A stretch of 64,000 nt of DNA, taken from NCBI GenBank assembly GCA_023653785.1, contig JAMKCH010011736.1, forward strand, positions 1 through 64,000. The letters run 5' to 3'. Made by a program: the position numbers and the translations under genes. Within the stretch, counting starts at the first letter, position 1, and every line of letters begins with the position of its first letter. The DNA is from Ophioderma brevispina. Lineage: Eukaryota; Echinodermata; Ophiuroidea; Amphilepidida; Ophiodermatidae. The notes below the pieces were generated by a model. The model had not been told where the DNA came from and did no database searches. It was given only the letters and a program-made list of their open reading frames with translations. This document shows positions 1 through 11,544 of this stretch, in pieces.

Positions 1-1000
1 ACAAACAAGAAAACAGTATAAGGGGCTTTACCAAAAAATGTATGTACAAGTTACGACATGTAAATGGATGTAAAGGGCCACAAGGTGTCAAACATTGACT
101 AAACAAATGGTGGGCGGATTTTTTTGTTTTTTTTAAGCAAAATTAGTTGTAGATAAAGGATTACTACACTCGTGCTGGTCTAGGAAACAGAAAATTAATT
201 GCGCTTGAAGGAGGTGTGTGATAAATGGTGAGGATACCAGGCGATGTGCGCAGGTGTCTGGAGCAATGTAATGGGGAAATTAAACATTGGAAAGAAAAAC
301 TATCATTCTACATTACAAGTACAAGCATATTTTGCAATGTTAGAAACAAAACTATTTTAAACAAGGCTGTTTACAAAGCATGATAAATTACCATGAAACC
401 TTAAACAGTCTAAGGCACGAAGTGACAATGTTGTCTACGAACGATAGCAGGGTTGGCAGGGGAATCACACAGCACCCGTGCTGGTATACAGGGGGAGGGA
501 CGGAAGCATACAAAAAGACCGTGATTTGGGGGGTATACCAGATGTGGTGTGAGGTTCCACGGAGCACACAGCTTCGGAAACTCCGTTGCTTGTATTATAA
601 AACATCAAAAGCAATAAGGGCAAATGCAAACAATAGAATTATGAAACAGGAAAATGTAAAATGAAAGCCAATTTAAATGGCGAATGTATCAAAAGTTGAC
701 TACATACATAACAGAATTGGTTAATGAAACATACACAATCGCGCTGGTATATAGGGAACACAGAAATGCAATATGCAGCGCTATTAAGGACATGAAAATG
801 GTGAGATATACCAGGGCTAGGAGCATATGTTGTATGTGGGGAACATGCAGATGGGAAATGAGTGTACATGAAAAGCAAAACATAAGACGTAGGAATGTAG
901 AGTACAAAGGATATAAATTATTGGATATGGATGCAATTATTTAACAAAGTGATGTTTACAAAGCTGATAAGCTAACAGAAACTCGAACTCAGTCAAGACC
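1..1000. repeat. Degenerate tandem repeat, about three units of 265-305 bp
   Basis: A GTGCTGGTATA-like motif recurs near 172, 478 and 741. Each copy is followed 50-60 bases later by a GGTGAGGATACCAGG-like motif (near 228, 527 and 800). A shared TTTACAAAGC-like segment follows near 370 and 955. The units are heavily diverged, and the array may begin before the window. Several short open frames lie here, but they follow the repeat and show no protein-family similarity that I recognise. Confidence 0.6.
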
Positions 1001-1029
1001 AGTTTACAGTAATGTTTGTAAACATATTA

Positions 1030-1092
1030 TGGTGTAAAGCCCTTGTCTAGTAACAGGAGATCCCAGTTCGAATCCGGGCCGTTCCTTTTTTC
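1030..1092 (+). mobile_element. tRNA-derived SINE fragment (B box)
   Basis: GTTCGAATCC at 1066-1075 is a perfect RNA polymerase III B box. It sits in an imperfect T-arm (CCCAG/CCGGG) and is followed by a T-run from 1085. I find no convincing A box or cloverleaf upstream. This is therefore a truncated SINE head or decayed tRNA-like sequence, not a functional tRNA. Confidence 0.4.
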
Positions 1093-1394
1093 CTTTCTTC
1101 TAATTTTAAGGTGTTAAACTCCAGTTGTCTTTGGAGGTGATTTTCATCACTTAAGATAACATGTCTTGAGGAAGTTTAGCATGATCGTTGGGCAAGTGAT
1201 CAGGAATCGATGTTAATGAAAGCCTTTTTTTCTTTTGATTAATAACGTCTAAATTTACTATCTATATTTTATCTATATAACTCGCTACGTGGCAGACGGA
1301 TAGCCCCTTAACGAGGGCAGGCTGGAAGAATGAGGGAAATTATGGGGTAAAAGTGTTAACTAGCTTGCGCCGCAGGCCTGTAAAGTCGCTTAGC

Positions 1395-1665
1395 TACTGT
1401 TTAAGAGTGATTATGGTTTAGAGCGAAAGCCCTGATCTACTTGCCCCAGTTACTTAGGGTTAGGGCAAAGTCGTAGTGAATTACTCGCCCCAGTGACTTA
1501 GGTTAGGGCGAAAGTCGAGTGATCTAACTCGCCCCAGTGACTTAGGGTTCGGGCGAAAACCGAGTGATCTACTTGGCCCAGTGACTTAGGGTAGGGCGAA
1601 ATCCTAGTGATCTACTCGCTTCAGTGACTTAGGGTTAGGGTTATGTTAGGGTTAATTAACCTAAC
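1395..1665. repeat. 44-bp tandem repeat containing TTAGGG motifs
   Basis: About five copies of a roughly 44-bp unit. Each has CCCCAGTGACTTAGGG, then TTAGGGCGAAA, then GTGATCTACTCG. The array ends at 1626-1660 with several TTAGGG-like motifs in a row, and CCTAA-type motifs follow on the opposite strand at 1663-1680. The TTAGGG core matches the animal telomere motif. The long unit shows that this is an interstitial minisatellite and not a telomere. Confidence 0.75.
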
Positions 1666-1689
1666 ACTACTAAAACCCTAAATACCAAT

Positions 1690-2785
1690 TAATCAAAACA
1701 GAACTCACACTTGGTGCAGGCGCCACAAGTTTTGAACAGAAGCACGTGACTACTTATTCTTTGTTGTAATGTAAGATGGGACTGTTTAGCTAATAGCCCA
1801 ATGAAAAATTCACAGATAGAGTCAACATTTTTTTAAGAATGACCCCAGAAATCAAGTAACCTGCAGGACCCATTTAACCCCAATTGAGCGCATTACTACA
1901 AATACGACGCACTGTACGTGTGGCGCCCAGAACCCCAATCAATCTCTAGTCCAACCACCATTTTCCACTTTTTACAAGACATGCTGCAACAAATATTAAC
2001 ATCTGAATGTTTCCATTTGGTAGTAATAGCAACAACATGCAGTTTCACACACTTCATATCAAATTAGGAATTATGACATCTCGACAAACCTTGGTATTGT
2101 CCAAGAGACTGCTTGATTCCGGATTGGGATTTACTAATCATCATCTCATTTTGTACGCAAGCAAAGAGTTATCTTAACCAAAATTCATGACGAATGATAT
2201 ACTAAATTGTTATTGAGTTTGTGTTGAATCAAGGTTTTTTACTTTCATAAAGTGAGAATGTTAACATTATTTCATTAACAAGCAAGTTGGCAGCCCAGCA
2301 TTATCACTGTTTAGTAATTGGAGTTTGCGCTATGACTTATCCATATTTTTATATCTTCTTGAAACATATTTTATCAGAAATAAATTAGTGTGTTATTATT
2401 ATCAGTTAAATAATAAAGAGTAATGCAGTCATTTGACCCAGTAGAATTGTTCTGGCATAAATTTGGGCAATTTAACATATGAATGTTTTCATTGGTAATA
2501 TGGTTGGAATCAATATTGTATTTGCATTCTGTTCTTCATTGCCAGTCTGTGGTTAACCACTCCTCATTTTTGTAAAATGGATTCTGCGGGTTACTTGATT
2601 GTTGTGTCATACTTATAACTATTGACTCTATCTTTCTGTAACTTTTTAGGAATATTAGCTAACCGTCCCATCTTACCGGCTCTTACAACAAAAACGCATA
2701 AGAACTCCTGTCCACGTTGCTTTTGTTCAAAACTTATGGCGCCTGCCAACCAAGTTGCGGGTTTTTTGGGACACACCGGTACACT
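1690..2785. mobile_element. DNA transposon remnant with long terminal inverted repeats, non-autonomous
   Basis: The segment at about 1708-1880 reappears inverted at about 2575-2770. Shared blocks include CAGGCGCCA, AAGTTTTGAACA, GTAAGATGGGAC, TTAGCTAATA and GATAGAGTCAA, and each arm is about 180-200 bp. The right end reads GGTGTGTCCCAAAAAA on the minus strand, like the ends of Tc1/mariner-type elements. The element at 51016-51922 has a comparable end. The 700-bp interior has no recognisable transposase. The left outer end is less clear than the right, so the boundaries are uncertain. The superfamily assignment is inference. Confidence 0.6.
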
Positions 2786-2957
2786 TTAGTTAGGTGTGTG
2801 ATTATTCCGTTACATGCCAGATCACGCTGTTTAACTCTACGCTAAGCAAAGTGTTTTGGGAAGCATTGAACAATGTTTTCAATTAAAGTTTTTGAAGTCC
2901 AGTTTTTTTCTCGGGTATATTCCAGTTTAATATAATTGATTTGGTTGTCTATACTCC

Positions 2958-3045
2958 TTTAAAAAAAAAAAAAAAAAAACGAAAAAAAAAAAAAAAAAAA
3001 ACAAAAAAAAAAAAAAAAACAAAAAAAAAAAGAAAACACAACAAA
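2958..3045. repeat. Poly(A) low-complexity tract
   Basis: A nearly pure A-run of about 75 bases, broken by single C or G bases (ACG, ACA). It could be a retroposed poly(A) tail or simple low-complexity sequence. I cannot identify a retrocopy upstream. Confidence 0.8.
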
Positions 3046-3047
3046 CA

Positions 3048-3059
3048 AGATCGGAAGAG
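3048..3059 (+). other. 12-base match to the Illumina adapter stem
   Basis: AGATCGGAAGAG is identical to the first 12 bases of the common Illumina adapter. It lies directly after the poly(A) tract. The next bases (TGAGC) do not continue either standard adapter, so this may be coincidence. Confidence 0.3.
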
Positions 3060-4550
3060 TGAGCTTTTACCCCCCCCACGTCACACTATTTCCTCTACTT
3101 TACGTCCATAGGGGCTAATCAAAATTGAGATTTCATATAATTTATTATACTTTGTGAACATAAAACTTTTAGTACTTTATTTGACATTTATATCTCCTTC
3201 TCCAGTTAATGAGATGTTCAGATTTAATTTCTGCAATTTTGGGCCTTTTTCACCAGAAAAACTAGAATTAAAAACGACATAAAACTGTGAAAATGTCTTT
3301 TTGTAGTTTTGGTCATATATGCTTGTCATTTTACATTTTAAAAGAAAAGAATGATTACTGTTTTTGCATAAGTCGTATTTACCATAGGACACATAGCATT
3401 CTACCGTCACACTGTCAAAAACTGTTAGAAACGTGGTGCCGATTTGGGCAAGTCAAAAAAACCCTTACTCATGCAGGTTTTCCACTGAAAAGTGCCATCT
3501 CCGCAAAAATATGGGACATATGAATTTTAGAAATACCTGGAAACTCTTATGCCACCGCTATCTGTTTAGCACCCCAATAAGCCAGAGGACTCTTTTGTAA
3601 GAGAACATATCGGTAATAAACTTATTTCGATTCCCCAGAATAAACTGTATTACATGACTCACTACATTGTGCAAGGAATGTGTTAATAATATGAACTGTG
3701 CCACTGATTTACGAGGTTATTTTACGAGTTGTTTAAATGAAAATCTCAATAAAAACAGTACTTTCAGTACTTGAATTTCGATTGTAATATCATAAATTTT
3801 GTATTCTCAAAAAAAGGTTGATAGCACTAACTGAACTTACTATATAAGAATTACATTTACTGTACTCTCGACGGACTCGACCGACTGAACACCCAAATTA
3901 AAAATGAATGAATTTCCGATGCTTAGACCAGTTGCCATCAAAGCAAGCTTAGAAATTAGGTGAATTGTATGTCCCTAGAAATCATCGCGAAAGTTTCAAG
4001 AAACTTAGATCTTGTGTTTATGAATCGATGTTTTCCATCAGAGAACAATTTTTCCTGTGGAAATTATAGTGCTATGGTTCTGACGATATATGGTTCAATT
4101 TGTGATCATTTTATACTTGTTTGCTCAAGTAGTCATTTTTTTGATGATATTTTGACCTTTCATTGTTAAAACATTCATTTCAATGAAATGGGAACTGACA
4201 ACCTTTATTCTTTCTGATAATAATGAATCAACAATTCATGTATAAGAAGAATTTTGGGCAATGGGCATGTTTAACCTCCTTGTACAATTTTCGATTGATT
4301 ATAATTCCACTCCTTTCAATGGTAAGGTTGACTGTTAGCCTACATACTCAAACTAAAGATAATGATCACCAGAACTTAATACTAGCATAATATTATATGC
4401 CGCCCCCGCCCGACAGTATTGGGCCACAACAGGGTCGAACTGACAATAACAAGACTATCCAATGTAAATCAACCATGTCCTATGCTTAGACGCGCGAAGC
4501 CCGAGGGAAGCTATACTAATCTGTCTACAGATCTGAACACATCCGAGAGT
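3060..4550. other. No recognisable feature
   Basis: AT-rich sequence with a C-run at 3070-3077. I see no coding sequence, tandem structure or transposon ends that I can support. Open frames here are under 80 codons and resemble nothing I know. Confidence 0.5.
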
Positions 4551-5713
4551 ATCAGACCCGAACTTGTAGAAGTAGCATTGTTATGACAATCAGGTCTTGG
4601 ACTCCTTGACCCCAAATTTACCTTTGATAAAATTTCATTAAGTACTTTTGTAGGGGATGCAAACTACACCACTACATATCGTTCACGTTGATTAAATTAT
4701 GTAATCTGTAGAAGGAGTAGTGATTTTAAGTGTACCTTAATTTGAATTATTTTGACCATTGACCCAAACCATGGGTCAAGTGCTGAAGTCAGGATTGACT
4801 TTTATTGACCGCTCATCAAGTCATATAAGATAGGCTAAACAGAGTTTCTATTTGTTCCTTATTTTTAATTTTCACAGTAACTATGTTGACCTCTGTGACG
4901 CCCAGCTGACCCTATATTGACTTCTTGACCCGAAACTTTTGTAAGGGCCCAAGCAATCGTATTTATCTTGCATGACTCACACGATCCAGTTGCTTAATCT
5001 TATAGGAGTAGTGATTCCAAGTGTAACGTAATTTTAAGTATTTTGCCCCTTTGACCCCTAAACCATGGTCCAAGTGAATGAAGTCATGATTACTTTAATT
5101 GACTGCTCATCAAGTCCTATAAATGCTAAACAGATTTTCTATTGGACTTATTTTAAATTTTTAGCAACCAGTAGAGTAGTTTTGACCTCTGTGACCCCAG
5201 GATGACCCATATTGACACCTCTTGACCCAATTTTTGTAATGTGCTCAAGCTATTCATGCATGACTCACATGATCATGTTGCGTAATCTGTAGGAGGAGTG
5301 TGATTTGAAGTGTAACGTTAATTTGGAGTATTTTTGCCCTTTGACCCCTACCATGGGTCCAGTGAGAAATCATGATTGACTTTATTGACCGCTCATCAAA
5401 TCCTATAAGATGAGCTAAACAGATTTTCTATTTGACCTTATTTAATTTTACACACAGTAAATGTTTGAACCTCTGTGACCCAAGATGACCCAATATTGAC
5501 CTCTTGACCCATAACCTTTGTAAAAGGGCTCAAGCTATTCATATGCATGACTCACACATCAGTTTGCTTAATCTGTAGAGGAGTAGTGATTTGAAGTGAA
5601 CGAATTTGAAGATTTTTTGACCTTTGACCCCTAAACATGGGTCAAGTGATGAAGTCATATTGACTTTTTTGACCGCTCATCAATTCCTAAAATGAGCTAC
5701 CCAATTTGCTATT

Positions 5714-8624
5714 TGACCGGACCTTGTAAGAGTAGCATTTTTAGTGTACTAACAGGTCTTGGACCCGGTGACCCGCAATGACCTTTTACAAAATTTCATT
5801 AAGTAACTTTTGAGTGGATGCCAAACTACAACCACATACATGAGCCACGTGATCAAATAATGTAATCTGTAGAAGGAGTTGTGATTTGAATTGTAACGTA
5901 ATTTGAAGTATTTTGACCTTTAACCTAAACCAGGGTCCAAGTGAGGAGTCATGAATTGACTTTTTATTAAAAGACCGCTCATGACGTCCTATAAGATGGG
6001 CTAAACATATAGTCTATTTGCCCCTTATTTTAATTTTACACCAGTAAATCTGTTTGAAACCTCTGTGACACCAGATGAACCTCATATTGACCTCTGACCA
6101 TAACTTTTTGTAAAGGGCTCATGCTTACTCATATGCATGACTCACACGATTCAGGTGTTTAATCTGTAGGAGGAGTAGTTTTTTGAAGTGTAACGTAAAT
6201 TTGGAGGTTTTGACCTTTGACCCCAAACTGGTCAAGTGATGAAATCGTGATTGACTTTATTTACTTCGCTCATCAATTCCTATAAGATGGGCTAAACATC
6301 TGAGCTATTTGACCTTATTTTTAAATTTCACACAGTAAATATGTTTGACCTCTGTTGACCCCAGATGACCCCATATTTACCTCTTACCCATAACTTTTGG
6401 TTAAAAAAGGGGGCCCCCCCAAGCTAATTTCATATGCATGACTCACAAACTCAAGTTGCTTAATCTGTATGAGATCACTACATAATTTTATGACACATTA
6501 TTAACAAAGAAATCATTGAAATAATTTGACCTTTGACCCCTACACCTGGGTCAAAGCTGAAGTCATAATTGGCTTTTATTAACCTCTCATCAATTCCTAT
6601 AAGATGTGCTAAACATATTTTCTATTTGACCTTATTTTAAAATTTTATAAAAAACAACACATTGAATATGTTTGACCTCTGTGACCCCAGATGACCTCAT
6701 ATGACCTAATGACCCATACTTTTGTAAAGGGCTCACTATTCATATGCATGACTCACACGATCCAGTTGTTTATCTGGTGGAGGAGTAGTGATTTGAAGTG
6801 TAACGTAATTGGGAGTTTTTTGACCTTGACCCCTACCATGGTCATTGATGAAATCATAATGACCTTTTATTGACCGCTCATCAGCTCCTATAATATGATC
6901 TAACAGATTTCTATTTGACCTTATTTTTAATTTTACCACAGTAAATATTTTGACCTCTGTGACCCAGATGACCTCATATTGATCTACCCATAACTTTTGT
7001 AGACTGGGCCCAAGCTAATTCATATGCATGACTCAACACGATCAGGTTGTTATCTGTAGGAGGAGTATGATTTGAAGTTAACGTAATTGGGAGTGTTTTG
7101 ACCTTTGACCCCTAAACCATGGTCAAGTGATGCAATCGTGATTGACTTTTATTGACCGCTCCATCATTCCTATAGATGTCTAACATCGTTCTATTTGGAC
7201 CTATTTGAATTTTACACACAGTAAATTGTTTGACCTCTGGTGACCCATAGACCCCATATTTGACCATCTTGACCCATATTTTGTAAATGGGCTCAAGCTA
7301 ATTCACATGCATGACTCACATTATCATTTGCTTAAATCTGTAGGATGATAGTGATTTAAGTGTAACATAATTTTGAAATATTTGGACCTTTGACCCCTAA
7401 ACCCTGGGTCAAATGAAAGTCATAATTGGCTTTTATTGACCGCTTATCATTCCTACAGATGGGCTAAACATATTTTCTATTTGACCTTATTTTTAACATT
7501 TTACAAATATTTTTAGTTTTTTGATTTTTTTACCTATTTTGTGAAATCTCTCGTTTAGTTGCACCTTTAACTTTTGTAAAGGGCTCCAACCTATTCATAT
7601 GCATGACTCAAACGATCACGTTGCTTATCTGTAGGAGGAGTAGGGATTTGAAGTGTAACGTATTTGGAGTATTTTGACCTTTGACCCCTAACTCATGGTC
7701 AGTATGAAATCATAATTGACGTTTATTGACCGCTCATCAAGTCCTATAGAATGATCGAAACCGCTTTTCTATTGACCTTATTTTAAAATTTTCACCACCG
7801 TAAATATGTTTTGACCTCTGTGACCCTCATGACCCCATATGACCGTCTTTGACTCATAACCTTTGTAAAGGGGCTAACTAATCATATGCATGACTCACAC
7901 GAGCGGTTTCTTACTCTGTAGGAGGAGTAGTGATTTGAATTAAGTAATTGAAGTATTTTGACCTTTGACCCCTAAACCAGGGGCCATGACAAAGTCCTGA
8001 TTGACTTTTATTGACTGCCTCAAGTCTATAAGATGGGCTAAACAGATTTCTATTTGACCTTATTTTAAATTTCACACACAGTAAGTATGTTTTGACCTCT
8101 GTACCCCAGATGACCCATATTGACCTCGTGACCAATAACTTTGTAACAGGGCTCAGCTATTCCATATGCATACTCACCCTATCAGGTTTCTTCATCTGTA
8201 GGAGGATATGGATTTGAAGTGTACGTAATTTGAGTATTTTGACCTTTGACCGCCTAAACCGGGGTCAAGTGAAAGTCATGATTGACTTTTATTGACCGTC
8301 TCAAGTCCTATAGATTACTACGATTTTCTATTTGACCTTATTTTAAAATTTTACACACAGTACATGTTGACCTCGTGACCCCAGATGACCCCCTTAATTG
8401 ACCGTCTTGACCCATAACCTTGTAAGGGGCTCAAGCTCAGTCATTTCATACTCACACGATCAGTTTTTAATCTGTAGGAGGAGTAGTGATATTAATTGTA
8501 CGTAATTTGAGTATTTTGACCATTTGTTTTTTGACCCCTAAACCCATGGGTCAAGTGAGGAGTCATGAGTGACTTTTATTGCCGCTCATCATTCTATAAG
8601 ATGAGCTAAACAAATTTTCTATTT
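5714..8624. repeat. Higher-order repeat unit 1 (10 monomers, 2.91 kb)
   Basis: This unit starts with a variant monomer in which the usual text is replaced by GACCGGACCTTGTA, AGAGTAGCATTTTTAG, CAGGTCTTGGAC, TTCATTAAGTAACTTTTG and CATGAGCCACGTGATCAAA. Nine standard monomers follow. The same variant monomer begins at about 4555, 5714, 8625 and 11545. The spacings are 1159, 2911 and 2920, equal to 4, 10 and 10 monomers. Confidence 0.85.
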
Positions 8625-11544
8625 GACCGGAACTTTGAGAGTAGCATTTGTAGTGAAAATCAGTCTTGGACTCCTGTGACCCAAATGACCTTTGATCAAA
8701 ATTTCATTAAGTAACTTTTGTAGGGGATGTTAAACTACACCCATACATGAATCCACGTGATCAAATTATGTAACTGTAGAAGGATTTGTGAATTTGAAGT
8801 TTCAACGTAATTGGGGAGTTTTTGACCTTTAACCCCTAAACCCTGGTCAAGTGATGAGTCATGATTGACTTTTATTGACCGCTCATCGAGTCCTATAAAG
8901 GGCTAACATATTTTCTATTTGACCTATCTTAAATTTGTACACACAGTAAATATGTTTGACCTCTGTGACCCCAGATGACCCCCATATTGACCTCTTGACC
9001 CACTAACTTTTGTAAAGGGGCTCAAGCTATTCATATGCATGACTCACATAATCAGGTTGCTTAATCTGTAGGAGGAGTAGTGATTTGAAGTGTAACATAT
9101 TTTGAAATATTTTTGACCTGACCCCTAAACCATGGGTCCAAATGATGAAGTCATAATTTGGCTTTTAATTGACCCTCTCATAAGTCCTATAAGATGGCTA
9201 AACATATTTTCTATTTGGACCTTATTTTAAAATTCTACACAAAGTAAATATGTTTGACCTCTGTGACCAGCCCCCACCCCAGATGACCCCATATTGAACT
9301 CCTTGACCCATAACTTTCTGTTATAGGGGTCAAGCTAATTCATACTGCATGACTCACATGATCTAGTGCTTAATCGGTAGGAGGAGTAGTGAGTTGAAGT
9401 GTAACATAACTTGAAGATTTGGAGCCTTGTGACCCCTAAACATGGGTCAAGTGATAAGTCATCAGTGGCTTTTAATTGACCACTATCCCAGTCCTATAGA
9501 TGGTAAACATATTTTCTATTGACCTTATTTAAATGTTTACACACAGTAATTATGTTTGATCCACCTCTGTGACCCCATATTACCTCATATGACCTCTGAA
9601 CCTCATAACTTTTGTAGGGCTCAACCCTAATTCATATGCATGACTCACACGATCCGGTTGTTTTCTCTGTAGGATGAGTAGTGGTTTGAAGTGTAACAGA
9701 ATTTGAAAGATTTTGACCTTTGACCCCCAAAACCATGGAGTCAAATGAATGAAGTCATATTGGCTTTTATTGACCGCTCATCATCCTATAGATGGGCTAA
9801 CCATATTTCTATTTGACTTATTTGAAATTTTACACACATAAATATTTTGACCTCTGTGGACCCCAATGACCTCATATTGACCTCATGACCATCCTTTTTG
9901 TAAAGGGCTAGCTAATTCATATGCATGACTCACACGATCCAGTTGCTTAATCGTCGGATGGAGTAGTGGATTTGCCAGTGTAACGAATTTGAGAGTTGTT
10001 TGGACCTTTACACCTAAACCATGGGTCAGTGAGTAAATCGTGATTGACTTTAATTGACCGCTCATCAATTCCTATAAGATGGGCAAAACATTGTTCTATT
10101 TGACCTATTTTAAATTTACACCAGTAAATATGTTTTACCTCTGTGACCCCAGATGACCCCATATTGACCTCTTTGACCCAACTTTTGTAAAGTGCTCAAG
10201 CTATTCATATGCATGACGCCCAGATCAGGTTGCTTAATCTGTAGGAGGATTAGTGATTTGAAGTGTAACATATGTGAAATATTTTGACTTTGACCCTCTC
10301 AAAACCATGGGTCAAATGATGAGATCATAATTGGCCTTATGGAACCGCTTATCAAGTCCTATAGATGGGCTAAACATATTTTCTATTTGACTTATTTTAA
10401 ATTTTTACACACAGTAAATATGTTTGACCTGTGTACCGCCAGATGACTCATATTGACCTAATGACCATACTTTGTAAAGGGCTCACCTAATTCATATGCA
10501 ATGACTCACACGATCAGGTTTTTTAATCTGTATGATGAGTAGTGATTTGAAGTGTAACGTAATTTGGAGTATTTGACAGTTGACCCCTAAACCATGGCAA
10601 GCTGGATGAAATCATAACTGACCTTTTATTGACCGCTCATCAAATCCTATAAGATGAGCTAAACATATTTTCTATTTGACCTATTTTAAATTTTACACCC
10701 AGTAAATATGTTTGACCTCTGTGACCCCAGATTACCCAATTTGACCTCTTGACCCATACCGTTGTAAAGGGGCTCAAGCTAATTCATATGCATGACTCAC
10801 ACGATCATGTTTCTTAATCTGTAGGAGGAGTAGTTGATTTTGAATGTAACGTAAATTTGAAGTATTTTGACCGTTGACCCCTAACCATGTCAAGTGATAA
10901 GTCCATCTGATTTCTTTTATGACTGCTCATATCCTAAGATGGGCTAAACAGATGTTCTATTTTTTGGAAACTTATTTTAATTTTACCACGTAGTATGTTT
11001 GACCTCGTGACACCTAGAATGACCCCTATTGACCTCTTGACCATAACTTTTATAAAGGGCTCAGCTAATTCATATGCTTACTCACAGATCCTTTTGCTTA
11101 TCTGTAGGAGAGTAGGATTTTGAGTGTAATGTGACGTATTTTGAGTATTTGACCTTTGACCCCTAAACCATGGTCAAGTGATGAGTCATGATTGACTTTT
11201 CTTGACGTTGATCGAGTCCTATAAGATGAGCTAAACAGAGTTTTCTATTTTACCTTATTTTAAATTTTACACACAGTAAATATGTTTGACCTCTTTGACC
11301 CCAGATGACCCCATATGGACCTCTTGACCCCATAACCTTTGTAAAGGGTCTCAAGCTAATTCATATGCATGACTCACACGATCAGGTTGTTTAATCTGTC
11401 GGAGGAGTATTGATTTGAAGTTTAACGTATTTTGGAGTATTTTGACTTTGACCCTAAACCATGGGTCAAGTGATTAAGTCCAGGATTGACGTTTATTGAC
11501 CGCTCATCAATTCCTATAAGATGAGCTAAACCGATTTTCTATTT
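8625..11544. repeat. Higher-order repeat unit 2 (10 monomers, 2.92 kb)
   Basis: Organised as in unit 1: a variant monomer at 8625-8790, then nine standard monomers. Another position-specific variant, with TTGGCTTTTATT in place of TTGACTTTTATT, falls about 840 and 1700 bases after the start in both units. This supports block duplication. The third block, from 11545, is cut off after five monomers. Confidence 0.85.

Noticed and set aside
1030..1092. Considered as an intact tRNA gene because of the B box
   Set aside because: No D-arm, anticodon arm or matching acceptor stem; kept only as a SINE-like fragment.
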